64,000 nt of DNA from an uncultured Lachnospiraceae bacterium (GTDB lineage Bacteria; Bacillota; Clostridia; Lachnospirales; Lachnospiraceae): positions 1 through 64,000 of the forward strand of contig CANBFE010000002.1 in the NCBI GenBank assembly GCA_947367855.1. The letters run 5' to 3'. Every line of letters starts with the position of its first letter. Position 1 is the stretch's first letter. Of this stretch, positions 43,344 to 52,075 are shown one piece after another. Under the pieces are notes generated by a model. The model was not told where the DNA came from and did not search any database. It was given only the letters and a program-made list of their open reading frames with translations. The position numbers and the translations under genes are program-made.

Positions 43344-43428
43344 CTGTTTGGGGAGGACACATTATGATAGTGCAGAGGGCTGCTGTGGGCGGTGCCGCGG
43401 CAGCTTTTTTGCCGGGTCTCAGGACCCG
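43340..43428 (+). promoter_or_regulatory. promoter and hairpin leader of the uracil permease gene
   Basis: TTGACT (43340-43345) and TATGAT (43363-43368) are 17 bases apart. Directly downstream is a GCTGC/GCAGC hairpin with six Ts (43379-43410), then CGGGTC-TCAG-GACCCG (43413-43428). The first hairpin may terminate the SGNH operon or attenuate uraA. AGTGCAGAGGGCT inside it loosely resembles a PyrR RNA site. A possible 24-codon frame (43364-43438) with GGGAGG upstream overlaps the same bases. Confidence 0.45.
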
Positions 43429-43465
43429 TGTTTTATAAACTTACAGACATGAGGAGGAAAATTTC

Positions 43466-44860
43466 ATGAGCGAGAAAAAGAAAGAGAGCATCGGGGATGC
43501 CTGCATCTATGATGCCGGAAGCCTGGGAGCGCCCAGGGTCGTTGTGTTGGGAGTGCAGCATATGTTTGCCATGTTCGGCGCCACCATACTGGTGCCCATG
43601 CTGACGGGGCTTGATGTGTCTACCACACTGCTTTTTGCAGGTCTGGGAACATTGCTGTTTCATCTTCTGACGAAGGGGGCGGTTCCTGCATTTCTTGGTT
43701 CTTCCTTTGCATTTTTGGGCGGGTATGCAGCCATTGCGCCCATGGCGGATGCATCCGGAAATGCGGTGGACAATTCGGCGCTTCTGCCATACGCCTGCTT
43801 CGGCGTGGCCTGCGCAGGTCTGGTTTATCTTCTTCTCTCCCTGTTGATTAAAATATTTGGCACCGGCAAGGTGATGCGGTTTTTTCCGCCCATTGTAACG
43901 GGGCCCATCATTATTGCAATCGGTCTGACTCTTTCCCAGTCTGCCATTGATAACTGTTCTGCGGACTGGCTTATAGCCATTGTGGCAATTGCCCTGGTGA
44001 TTATCTGTAATATCTGGGGAAAGGGGATGATAAAGATTGTTCCTATTATTATCGGTGTCATTGGTTCCTATGCAGCGGCTGCAGTGATGGGCAGGGTGGA
44101 CTTTAGCGCAGTGAAGGAGGCGGCCTGGGTAGGCTTTCCCATCCACTGGAACAGTACGGCCTTCTGGGCTCTCTCAGACGGAAATGTATCCCTGCTGATC
44201 ACTTCCGTGATCACCATCATGCCCATTGCCCTGGCAACTATTGTGGAGCATATCGGTGATGTTTCCGCCATATCCTCTACGGTAGGGAAAAATTATATCA
44301 AAGATCCCGGACTGCACCGGACTCTGTTGGGAGACGGGCTGGCCACCATACTGGCATCCCTGTTCGGGGCTCCTGCCAATACTACTTACGGTGAAAATAC
44401 GGGTGTGCTTGCGCTGACAAAGGTATATGATCCGCTTGTCATCAGAATGGCGGCGCTGTTTGCGATTCTGTTTTCCTTTTCCCCTAAGTTTGCGGCGGTT
44501 ATCGGCTGTATGCCAACAGCCACCTGCGGCGGTGTGTCCCTGGTGCTGTACGGCATGATCTCTGCGGTTGGGGTGCGCAACATTGTGGAGACCCAGGTGG
44601 ACTTTGCAAAGAGCCGCAATGTAATCATTGCAGCGTTGATTCTTGTACTGTCTATCGGTATAAATTACAGCGCGGCAGGGGCTGTGGGATTCGTCGTAGG
44701 CAGTCTGAAGATCAGCTTTTCCGGTATTGCAGTGGGAGCCCTGACCGGAATTATCCTCAATGCGGTTCTGCCCGGGAAGGATTATGTGTTTGACGATGAC
44801 AATCCAAGACATACCGGAGTGGACTTTGCAGTGCGGGGAAATAACGGGAAGCAGAGATAA
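43466..44860 (+). CDS. uraA: uracil-xanthine permease (NCS2 family)
   Basis: A 464-residue, ~14-helix symporter. VVVLGVQHMFAMFGATILVPMLTGL at residues ~23-47 is the NCS2 N-terminal signature. TIVEHIGDVSAIS carries the substrate-binding Glu/His-type motif, and APANTTYGENTGVLALTKVYDP fits UraA/PyrP rather than purine permeases. GAGGAGGAAAA precedes the ATG. It would supply uracil for upp. Confidence 0.95.
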   Translation: MSEKKKESIGDACIYDAGSLGAPRVVVLGVQHMFAMFGATILVPMLTGLDVSTTLLFAGLGTLLFHLLTKGAVPAFLGSSFAFLGGYAAIAPMADASGNAVDNSALLPYACFGVACAGLVYLLLSLLIKIFGTGKVMRFFPPIVTGPIIIAIGLTLSQSAIDNCSADWLIAIVAIALVIICNIWGKGMIKIVPIIIGVIGSYAAAAVMGRVDFSAVKEAAWVGFPIHWNSTAFWALSDGNVSLLITSVITIMPIALATIVEHIGDVSAISSTVGKNYIKDPGLHRTLLGDGLATILASLFGAPANTTYGENTGVLALTKVYDPLVIRMAALFAILFSFSPKFAAVIGCMPTATCGGVSLVLYGMISAVGVRNIVETQVDFAKSRNVIIAALILVLSIGINYSAAGAVGFVVGSLKISFSGIAVGALTGIILNAVLPGKDYVFDDDNPRHTGVDFAVRGNNGKQR

Positions 44861-44898
44861 GGGATTCCGGAAACTCCGATGGAGGAACAGGAGAGAGT

Positions 44899-45981
44899 AT
44901 GAAAGTTATTGATATGCATTGCGACACCCTGAGCGCGCTTTTGGAGAAAAAGCAACAGGGGGACCCGCAGCAGCTGCGGAAAAACAGTCTCCATGTGGAT
45001 CTGCTGCGGATGAAGGAGAGCCGATATCTTCTCCAGAACTTTGCCATGTTTGTTGTGCTGGAGGGGGCGGGGGATCCCTGGGAGAGAGTGCAGGAACTGT
45101 ACCGGTATTACAGGGAGGAACTGGAGAAAAATCAGGACATTCTTGCCCCGGTGCTGCGGTTTTCGGATATCGCGGCGAATGAGGCAGAGGGAAAACTTTC
45201 CTCCCTGCTCACGGTGGAGGAAGGCGGAGTCTGTAAGGGGGAGACGGACAAACTGCGGCAATTGTACCGGATGGGCGTCAGAATGATTACGCTTACATGG
45301 AATTTCGATAATGAGATCGGACACCCCAATTTTGACCCGGGGCTGAGAACGCAGATGAGGCAGGTGATGAGGGACTGGAAGGAAGCGGCTGGGACTCCTG
45401 AGGAGGAAGCAAAACGTCAGGCGGCGCAGCAGTTTGTGGAGTCCTGGCACCATACGCCGAATCTGACGGGAGGACTTACCGAAAGGGGACGTGAGATGGT
45501 TGCGGAGATGGAGCGGCTTGGCATCATTCCGGATGTGTCCCATCTGTCGGATGCGGGGTTTTACGATGTGCTGCAGGTGACCGGGAAACCTTTTGTGGCC
45601 AGTCATTCCAATGCCAGGGCGGTGTGTCCCAGTGTGCGGAATATGACGGATGACATGATCCGTAAGCTTTCCGGGCGGGGCGGGGTCATGGGACTGAATT
45701 TCTGCGCGGATTTCCTGGAGGAAAAGCCCCTGGGGGAGAAGAATCCGGGAACCATAGCGGCTGTGGTCCGTCATGCCAGGCATATTGCGGATGTGGGAGG
45801 CATAGAGGTTCTGGGCCTTGGGAGTGATTTTGACGGCATTGACACGCACCAGGAGCTGCCCGGTGTGCAGGGCATGGAGAGATTATGGGACGGACTTCAT
45901 CAGGCGGGATTTTCCCAGGATGCGCTGGACCGGATCTTTTATGGAAATGTACTGCGGGTGTATCGGGAGACGCTTGGGTAG
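44899..45981 (+). CDS. membrane dipeptidase family (M19) peptidase
   Basis: A 360-residue zinc dipeptidase-like TIM-barrel protein. The metal ligands are recognisable: HCD in IDMHCDTLSALLEK, the bridging Glu in LLTVEEGG, and the two His of VSHLSD and FVASHSNARAV. VGLGSDFDGI near the end is also typical. Renal dipeptidase relatives cleave dipeptides including D-residue forms and can open beta-lactams. No signal peptide is visible, so it is cytosolic. The ribosome site is AGGAGAGAG. Confidence 0.93.
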   Translation: MKVIDMHCDTLSALLEKKQQGDPQQLRKNSLHVDLLRMKESRYLLQNFAMFVVLEGAGDPWERVQELYRYYREELEKNQDILAPVLRFSDIAANEAEGKLSSLLTVEEGGVCKGETDKLRQLYRMGVRMITLTWNFDNEIGHPNFDPGLRTQMRQVMRDWKEAAGTPEEEAKRQAAQQFVESWHHTPNLTGGLTERGREMVAEMERLGIIPDVSHLSDAGFYDVLQVTGKPFVASHSNARAVCPSVRNMTDDMIRKLSGRGGVMGLNFCADFLEEKPLGEKNPGTIAAVVRHARHIADVGGIEVLGLGSDFDGIDTHQELPGVQGMERLWDGLHQAGFSQDALDRIFYGNVLRVYRETLG

Positions 45982-46024
45982 TGTCTGTAAGATAATAATG
46001 TAAGAGACAGAAAGGAGAAAGGTT

Positions 46025-46873
46025 ATGTACGATTTTTCGATCGGAGTGATGTTGGAGTCTTTCCGGATTCCCTTTCCGGAGGCGCTGAGAAAAGCAAAAG
46101 AAATGGGGGCGTCAGGCATTCAGGCATATTCCACCTATGGGGAACTGGCTCCGGAGAACCTGACGGGGTCAAAGCGGCGTGAGTTTCTGGATATGGTAAA
46201 GTCGGAAGGCCTCGTAATTTCAGCCCTGTGCGGGGATCTTGGGAAGGGCTTTCATGACAGGACACAGAATCCCGGTTTGATTGAGAAGTCCAAACGAATC
46301 CTGGATCTGGCCAGGGAACTGGAGACGGATGTCGTGACCACCCATATCGGCGTGGTGCCTGCGGATCCCGGGCATGAGCGGTATAAGATTATGCAGGAGG
46401 CCTGTTTTCAGCTCGCGGAGTATGCGGATTCCCTGAAGGCGCATTTTGCCATTGAGACAGGACCGGAGACTTCCGCGGTGCTGAAGGGATTTCTGGACGG
46501 GCTGCACTCCACGGGAGTGGCTGTAAATCTTGATCCGGCGAATCTGGTGATGGTGACGGGGGACGACCCGGTGCAGGCCGTGTACAATCTGAAGGATTAC
46601 ATTGTACATACTCATGCCAAGGACGGCAGGCGTAATTTCTACCGGGATCCGGAGGAGGTCTATGGCCTGGTGGAGGCGGAGATGCTTGCCAGTCCTTCCT
46701 TTGTGGAGCTGCCTCTGGGAAAGGGCGGAGTGGATTTTGAAAACTATCTGAAAGCGTTGGACGAGATCGGCTACCATGGCTTCCTGACCATAGAGAGGGA
46801 AGTAGGGGAAGAGCCGGAGAAGGATATCCGCACAGCAGTGGAGTTTCTGAAGCAGCTTATCTGCAGGGGATAG
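46025..46873 (+). CDS. sugar phosphate isomerase/epimerase (TIM barrel)
   Basis: A 282-residue AP-endonuclease-2-like barrel. FPEALRKAKEMGASGIQAYS, VVTTHIGVVP, FAIETGPETS and YIVHTHAKDGRR carry the His/Glu/Asp metal-ligand pattern. The substrate is unknown. It forms a pair with the similar gene at 46961 and precedes the split transketolase, suggesting carbohydrate or polyol use. The ribosome site is AAAGGAGAAAGG. Confidence 0.88.
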   Translation: MYDFSIGVMLESFRIPFPEALRKAKEMGASGIQAYSTYGELAPENLTGSKRREFLDMVKSEGLVISALCGDLGKGFHDRTQNPGLIEKSKRILDLARELETDVVTTHIGVVPADPGHERYKIMQEACFQLAEYADSLKAHFAIETGPETSAVLKGFLDGLHSTGVAVNLDPANLVMVTGDDPVQAVYNLKDYIVHTHAKDGRRNFYRDPEEVYGLVEAEMLASPSFVELPLGKGGVDFENYLKALDEIGYHGFLTIEREVGEEPEKDIRTAVEFLKQLICRG

Positions 46874-46960
46874 GAGCGTGTCGGCAGGACGGAGGATTTT
46901 CCGGACAGGACGCCTGCAGGAAAAACGGAGCTGTGGAAAGCGGAACAAAGGAGAGAATGT

Positions 46961-47833
46961 ATGCAGTATGCAGTGAGCATTTACAGTTTTATGCAGTATC
47001 TGCGGGAGGGCAGGCTGACGCCGCTCTCCTGTATTGCCAGGGTCAGGGAGATGGGCTTTGACGCCATTGAATTCGTGGACTTTGTGTTTCCCGGGGAGGA
47101 GAGGCCGGAGGAATATGCGGCGAAGCTTCGGGAGGAAGCGGACCGTGTGGGGCTTGCCATTTCCAACTATGCAGTGGGGGCGGATTTGCTTCAGGGCAGC
47201 GGGGGAAACCTGGAAGAGGAAATTTCCCGTTTGAAGCGTCAGGTAGATATAGCTGCCATTCTGGGATGCCGGACAATGCGTCATGACGTGACAGGAGGAC
47301 CGAAAAACCGTACTTATCAGGGCTTTGATAATTACCTGGAGCGGATGGCGTCAGGGTGTCTTGCAGTGACGGAGTATGCGGCCGAGAAGGGAGTCCGTAC
47401 CATGACGGAGAATCACGGATTCTTTTCCCAGGACAGCAGAAGGGTGGAAAAACTGATCAACGCAGTGGCCAGTGATAATTTCGGACAGTTGGTGGATATC
47501 GGCAATTTCCTCTGTGCAGACGATGATCCCGTGACGGCCGTGGGGAGATGTGCTCCTTATGCTTTTTATGTCCATATCAAGGATTTTATTGTGAAGAGCG
47601 GTCAGGGGCCGGATCCGGGGGAGGGATTTTTCCTCTCCAGGGGAGGGAATTTCCTGCGGGGCACAATCATCGGCCATGGAGATGTGCCGGTGGTGCAGTG
47701 CCTGAGGGCTCTCAGGCGGACAGGCTATGACGGCTATGTGTCCATTGAGTTTGAGGGTATGGAGGACTGCGGACAGGGCATTTCCGTGGGTCTGGCGAAT
47801 TTGAAGCGGTATGTGGAACTGGCCGCTGTGTAA
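46961..47833 (+). CDS. second sugar phosphate isomerase/epimerase
   Basis: A 290-residue TIM-barrel protein of the same superfamily as the upstream gene but only distantly similar. CIARVREMGFDAIEFVDFVFP, TMTENHGFFSQDS, VDIGNFLCADDDP, YVHIKDF and GYVSIEFEGMED carry the expected metal ligands. GGAGAG precedes the ATG. The two proteins may act on successive or alternative substrates; neither can be specified. Confidence 0.88.
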   Translation: MQYAVSIYSFMQYLREGRLTPLSCIARVREMGFDAIEFVDFVFPGEERPEEYAAKLREEADRVGLAISNYAVGADLLQGSGGNLEEEISRLKRQVDIAAILGCRTMRHDVTGGPKNRTYQGFDNYLERMASGCLAVTEYAAEKGVRTMTENHGFFSQDSRRVEKLINAVASDNFGQLVDIGNFLCADDDPVTAVGRCAPYAFYVHIKDFIVKSGQGPDPGEGFFLSRGGNFLRGTIIGHGDVPVVQCLRALRRTGYDGYVSIEFEGMEDCGQGISVGLANLKRYVELAAV

Positions 47834-47837
47834 ATGA

Positions 47838-47866
47838 TTGACAAATTCTATAAAATGCCCTACCAT
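47838..47866 (+). promoter_or_regulatory. transketolase promoter
   Basis: A perfect TTGACA (47838-47843) and TACCAT (47861-47866), 17 bases apart, about 99 bases before the transketolase N-subunit gene. Confidence 0.6.
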
Positions 47867-47964
47867 AGATGTCGGAAGACGGAGTCTGTTTTACCCGTTT
47901 CCACCCGGCATCCGAAAGGGCTGCTTATGGAACTGGAAAACTGTACTGGAATTAGGAGGCATAT

Positions 47965-48798
47965 ATGGAAATTTTAGAGCTGAAAAGGCATGCCAATGAT
48001 GTCCGCAGGGGGATCATAGAGGCGGTCCATGGGGCAAAGGCCGGTCATCCCGGAGGTTCCCTGTCCGCAGCAGACATTTTTACCTATCTCTATTTTGAGG
48101 AGATGAATATTGACCCGGGTAACCCTGGAATGGAAGACAGGGACCGCTTTGTCCTCTCCAAGGGACATACAGCGCCGGGGCTGTATTCTGCCCTGGCTAA
48201 CAGGGGCTATTTTCCGGTGAAAGATCTGCCCACTTTGCGCCATCTGGGGTCTTATCTTCAGGGACATCCCTGTCTGCAGCATGTACCGGGAGTGGACATG
48301 TCATCCGGTTCCCTGGGGCAGGGGATTTCTGCGGCAGTGGGCATGGCAATGGGGGCAAGACTTTCCGGAAAATCTTTCCGGGTTTACACCCTTCTGGGGG
48401 ACGGCGAGATACAGGAAGGACAGGTCTGGGAGGCCGCCATGTTTGCAGGACACAGGAAACTGGACAATCTGGTGGTGATTGTGGATAACAATGGGCTGCA
48501 GATCGACGGAAGCATTGATGATGTCTGTTCCCCCAATCCTATTGACAAAAAGTTTGAGGCCTTTAACTTTCATGTGATCAACCTGGAAGACGGCAATGAC
48601 ATGGATCAGGTCAGGGCTGCCTTTGCGGAGGCCAGGGAGGTAAAGGGGATGCCTGTGGCCATCATTGCCCATACCCTGAAGGGCAAGGGGGTATCCTTTA
48701 TGGAAGGAAAGGCAGACTGGCACGGCAAGGCGCCCAATGACGCGGAGTATGAGGTTGCAGTGGCTGATCTGGAGAAAATAGCGGAGCAGTTAAAATAG
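47965..48798 (+). CDS. transketolase, N-terminal subunit
   Basis: A 277-residue subunit binding the TPP pyrophosphate end. GHPGGSLSAADIFTYLYF, SKGHTAPGLYSAL, the GDGEIQEGQVWEA ... NNGLQIDG TPP motif and DWHGKAP are intact. In many Clostridia and archaea transketolase is split into this half and a C-terminal half, as here. It works in the non-oxidative pentose phosphate pathway. AGGAGG precedes the ATG. Confidence 0.95.
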   Translation: MEILELKRHANDVRRGIIEAVHGAKAGHPGGSLSAADIFTYLYFEEMNIDPGNPGMEDRDRFVLSKGHTAPGLYSALANRGYFPVKDLPTLRHLGSYLQGHPCLQHVPGVDMSSGSLGQGISAAVGMAMGARLSGKSFRVYTLLGDGEIQEGQVWEAAMFAGHRKLDNLVVIVDNNGLQIDGSIDDVCSPNPIDKKFEAFNFHVINLEDGNDMDQVRAAFAEAREVKGMPVAIIAHTLKGKGVSFMEGKADWHGKAPNDAEYEVAVADLEKIAEQLK

Positions 48799-48899
48799 AA
48801 GACATGCGGAAAATAAAATGGCATGTGTACGGGGCGCAGGGAAGAAATTCAGACGTTGAACCTGACACATGCGGAACTGGAATAGAAAGGTGAAGCATA

Positions 48900-49841
48900 A
48901 TGGCAGACGTAAAGAAGATAGCAACCAGAGAGGCTTACGGCAACGCTCTGGCAGAGCTTGGGGAGTCCTATCCGGATTTGGTGGTACTGGATGCCGATCT
49001 GGCTGCGGCAACCAAGACAGGTGTATTTAAGAAAAAATTTCCGGAGCGCCACATAGACTGCGGAATCGCCGAGGCCAACATGATGGGTATTGCGGCCGGG
49101 CTGTCCCTGACGGGAAAGATTCCGGTGGCCAGCACTTTTGCCATGTTTGCGGCAGGACGTGCCTTTGAGCAGGTGCGAAATTCCATTGGATATCCTCATC
49201 TGAATGTAAAGATAGGAGCAACCCATGCGGGCATTACCGTTGGGGAAGACGGGGCATCGCATCAGTGCAATGAGGATATCGCCCTGATGCGGACGATTCC
49301 CGGGATGATTGTTTTGAATCCTTCTGATGCAGTGGAGGCCAGAGCCTGTGTGAAGGCTGCTCTGGATCATCAGGGACCTGTGTATATGCGTTTTGGCCGC
49401 GCGGCAGTGCCTGTGATCAATGACAGGGAAGATTACAGATTTGAAATCGGAAAGGGTCAGATTCTTCGGGAGGGGAAGGATGTCACCATTGTGGCTACGG
49501 GAATCCTGGTAAATTCCGCCCTGGAGGCGGCGGAGAAACTGGCTGCAGAGGGCGTGGATGCGGAAGTGGTCAATATCTGTACCATTAAACCTCTGGATAA
49601 GGAACTGATTGCAGCAAGCGCGAAAAAGACCGGAAGAGTGGTCACTGCAGAAGAGCATTCCATCATCGGAGGCCTGGGCGGCGCGGTGTGCGAGGCGCTT
49701 GCAGAGACCTGTCCTGTGCCTGTGTGCAGGATCGGCATTGAAGATGTATTCGGCGAGTCCGGTTCCGCAGAAGCGTTGGTGGCAAAGTATGGTCTGGACG
49801 GCCAGGGCGTTTACAGCAGAGTGAAGGCTTTTCTGGCATAG
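48900..49841 (+). CDS. transketolase, C-terminal subunit
   Basis: A 313-residue pyrimidine-binding half with the C-terminal domain. RHIDCGIAEANMMGIAAGLSLTGKIPVASTFAMFAAGRAFEQ is the transketolase central signature containing the catalytic Glu. GVTVGEDGASHQ-type and EEHSIIGGLGGAV segments follow. GAAAGGTGAAGC precedes the ATG, 101 bases after the N-subunit. It must pair with that subunit for activity. Confidence 0.95.
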   Translation: MADVKKIATREAYGNALAELGESYPDLVVLDADLAAATKTGVFKKKFPERHIDCGIAEANMMGIAAGLSLTGKIPVASTFAMFAAGRAFEQVRNSIGYPHLNVKIGATHAGITVGEDGASHQCNEDIALMRTIPGMIVLNPSDAVEARACVKAALDHQGPVYMRFGRAAVPVINDREDYRFEIGKGQILREGKDVTIVATGILVNSALEAAEKLAAEGVDAEVVNICTIKPLDKELIAASAKKTGRVVTAEEHSIIGGLGGAVCEALAETCPVPVCRIGIEDVFGESGSAEALVAKYGLDGQGVYSRVKAFLA

Positions 49842-49896
49842 GCAGACAGGTTCCGGCGATTGCTCCGGTGGAGCTGAAAAGGATAAGCAGATTTAG

Positions 49897-49938
49897 AACC
49901 GGCAGAGTAAACGATCGTGTTTATTCTGTCGGTTTTTT
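49897..49938 (+). terminator. terminator after transketolase
   Basis: A 16-bp stem (49897-49912 with 49919-49934) containing two G-T wobbles, a 6-base loop and a run of Ts to 49938. Confidence 0.85.
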
Positions 49939-49950
49939 GACAAAAAAGGG

Positions 49951-49979
49951 TTGCAATCAGGGTGTTTCTGTGTTATGCT
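49951..49979 (+). promoter_or_regulatory. promoter of the Rpn-family gene
   Basis: TTGCAA (49951-49956) and TATGCT (49974-49979) with a 17-base spacer, leaving a ~150-base untranslated leader before 50138. Confidence 0.55.
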
Positions 49980-50137
49980 GTCTTCAGGCAAAGAATTCAA
50001 AATTCTGTTATTGTCTTAGCCAGTCCTGGCTTTCTGTGGATTTCTGACTTCTTGCTGATTAATCACATTTTATTACAATAATATGATGCAGGGAGACAGA
50101 GGTACTCCTTTTACAGCACATTTAGAAAGGAGCAGGC

Positions 50138-51466
50138 ATGGATAAGGGACTGAAGGCTTATTTTCCGCTGATTCGGGAAAGGGCGGATATTTTACGGGAG
50201 ATACAGGGAAAACCACATTTATTACAGCGGTTTTCCGGATGGAATGCGCAGCAGCAGGAGACATTTCTGGATTGCTGCTCCGGTGTGAGAGGGGTAAAGA
50301 TTCTGTATGATACTTTTTTCAAGGAGGTTATGGATCCGGATGTGGCGCCGGAGCTGTTGGAGGAATTTCTTTCCCTGGTTCTTGGATCCGGTGTGAAGAT
50401 TTTGTATGTTCTTCCCAGTGATTCTCCGCGCATCGCAGACGAGAAATCACTTCTGACCATGGATATTGTGGTACAGCTTACAGATGGAAGTATCGCAAAT
50501 GTGGAGGTGCAGAAAATCGGATATCTTTTTCCGGGACAGCGCAGCGCCTGTTATTCTGCGGATCTTCTGTTGAGGCAGTATAGGCGGATTCGGGGAGAGA
50601 GGGGGAAAAAGTTCAGCTATAAAGATGTTAAAACTGTTTATACCATTGTATTATTTGAAAAGAGCCCCGGGGAATTCTGGGATTACCCGGAAGAATCCAT
50701 TCACTTTTTTGCCCAGAAGTCCGATACAGGACTGGAACTGGAGCTATTGCAGCAGTACTTTTTTATTCCCCTTGACATCTTTCTGAGAAACAGGCAGAAT
50801 AAGCCCATAAAAAACAAATTGGATGCATGGCTGCTGTTTTTAAGTACAGATGAACCGGAGGAAATTGTCCGGTTGATAGAGGGGTATCCTGAGTTTAAAC
50901 GATTGTATGAAAAAGTGTACAAAATATGCCAAAATATGGAGACTGTTATGGGAATATTTTCAGAGGAACTGTTGGAATTGGATCGAAATACCGTGCAGTA
51001 TATGATGGATGAAATGCAGGAAGAAATAGACCGTAAGCGGTTGGAGCTTATGGAATGGCAGAAAGTTTGCGAAGAAAAGGACAGGGAGCTTGCGGCATGG
51101 CAGCAGGCATGTATGGAGAAGCGTGAGGAACTGGCAGGCAAGCAGGGTGAACTGGCAGAGAGGCGTGAGGAGATAGCAGGGAAACAGAGGGAACTGGAAG
51201 AGAAGCGTGAGGAGATAGCAGGGAAGCAGAGGGAACTGGAAGAGAGGCAGGAGCAATTGGCAGAAGAACGACGAATGAGATATCTTACTCTGATCAGACA
51301 GGTTAGGAATTTTGCCTTAAAAGGAGTTTCCGAAGAGGAATGCGCAGAAATGCTTGTTGCTGACCTGGGTGTAGTAAAATGGCTTTATCATGCATTTCAG
51401 GAAAATGGAAACTATGGAGATTCTCAAATTATGGAGTTGTTGAATAGTTCTGACAGGAAGTTATGA
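50138..51466 (+). CDS. Rpn/PD-(D/E)XK nuclease family protein with repetitive coiled coil
   Basis: A 442-residue protein. The N-terminal half matches the PDDEXK_2/Rpn recombination-promoting nuclease group often labelled transposase. FLDCCSGVRGVKILYDTFFKEVM is followed by the putative active site, with Asp in LTMDIVVQLTD and Glu in NVEVQKIGY, then YTIVLFEKSP. Residues ~285-390 are a Glu/Arg/Lys coiled coil with three 14-residue repeats (REEIAGKQRELEEK). A short helical end follows. AAAGGAGCAGGC precedes the ATG. No inverted terminal repeats or target duplication was seen, so it is not called an intact mobile element. Confidence 0.82.
   Translation: MDKGLKAYFPLIRERADILREIQGKPHLLQRFSGWNAQQQETFLDCCSGVRGVKILYDTFFKEVMDPDVAPELLEEFLSLVLGSGVKILYVLPSDSPRIADEKSLLTMDIVVQLTDGSIANVEVQKIGYLFPGQRSACYSADLLLRQYRRIRGERGKKFSYKDVKTVYTIVLFEKSPGEFWDYPEESIHFFAQKSDTGLELELLQQYFFIPLDIFLRNRQNKPIKNKLDAWLLFLSTDEPEEIVRLIEGYPEFKRLYEKVYKICQNMETVMGIFSEELLELDRNTVQYMMDEMQEEIDRKRLELMEWQKVCEEKDRELAAWQQACMEKREELAGKQGELAERREEIAGKQRELEEKREEIAGKQRELEERQEQLAEERRMRYLTLIRQVRNFALKGVSEEECAEMLVADLGVVKWLYHAFQENGNYGDSQIMELLNSSDRKL
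51122..51247 (+). repeat. 42-bp tandem repeats encoding heptad pairs
   Basis: Three in-frame 42-base units start at 51122, 51164 and 51206. The last two are nearly identical at the DNA level. Copy changes would alter coiled-coil length by 14 residues without breaking the frame. Confidence 0.85.
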
Positions 51467-51485
51467 AAAGTAATTGGATTTTGGG

Positions 51486-51514
51486 TTGACTTCTCGATTG
51501 GGATGTGCTATATA
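51486..51514 (+). promoter_or_regulatory. promoter of the leader upstream of the ABC exporter
   Basis: TTGACT (51486-51491) and TATATA (51509-51514) are separated by 17 bases. They begin a ~550-base stretch without a convincing gene. Confidence 0.65.
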
Positions 51515-51519
51515 TAAGG

Positions 51520-52075
51520 ATGTGGAAACTGTGTGACAGCAGTTAAGCAGTACAATTTTGAAAGAGGAGGTTTTGTATGTTAAGCATTGTGGGAGAGGAG
51601 AACAGGGCAAAATAAAGATTGCCGGACAGAATATACCGAAGGTGAGTGTTTCCGACTGTGCGCGGGGACAGGCAGCCGGGTAGGCGTCCGGTGGTAGGTT
51701 TTTGTCACAACTCAAACAGCACCTGCTGCGAAACAATAATTGCAGGGTGTCCACGGACACATTTCTGTGCAATTTTGGGAGACTGGTGTTTGTCTTGAGA
51801 GGGACGGGAATCTATCGGTAGATCTGTCTGAACAGGTGCTTAACATATTCCAGTGATTCATAGATAGGGGACAGCAGAAAGCAGGATAAATCTGTATTCT
51901 GGTGTTTGTTGAGGAAGCGGAAAAAGCATGGCTGTAAGGCCATGCTTTTTTCGGTCTTCGGCATTTTTGTGCTGTCCCTTTTGATGCGGCATATTCTTTT
52001 GCTGCGCAGATGATGTTGACCATGGTGGAATGTGCCCTGAAAGGCAGACACCATGTTTTTTTTATGCGCAGCGAT
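51520..52075 (+). ncRNA. structured untranslated leader or small RNA region
   Basis: No supported gene lies in this 556-base stretch. A 12-codon frame at 51577-51615 (MLSIVGEENRAK) has a good AGAGGAGG site and may be a leader peptide. A hairpin near 51921-51951 (stem AAAAAGCATGGC / GCCATGCTTTTTT) resembles the spoVG terminator. A second hairpin, CATGGTG (52021-52027) / CACCATG (52049-52055) plus eight Ts, lies 33 bases before the ABC gene. It is enclosed by a perfect inverted repeat GCTGCGCA (52001-52008) / TGCGCAGC (52065-52072). Minus-strand frames here cross the palindromes and are not convincing genes. Confidence 0.5.
52020..52063 (+). terminator. terminator or attenuator just before the ABC exporter
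   Basis: A hairpin with CATGGTG/CACCATG base and internal GCC/GGC pairs, then TTTTTTTT. With no clear promoter between it and 52097, exporter expression would need read-through. Confidence 0.6.

Noticed and set aside
50138..51466. Complete insertion sequence around the Rpn-like gene
   Set aside because: No terminal inverted repeats or target-site duplication could be found by eye. A transketolase terminator and a dedicated promoter bound it normally.
51712..52054. Minus-strand reading frames that could be joined by a frameshift into a short protein (ending LSPIYESLEYVKHLFRQIYR)
   Set aside because: They cross two palindromic terminator-like hairpins, have no ribosome site and match no family I recognise. 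The region is better read as a plus-strand leader.
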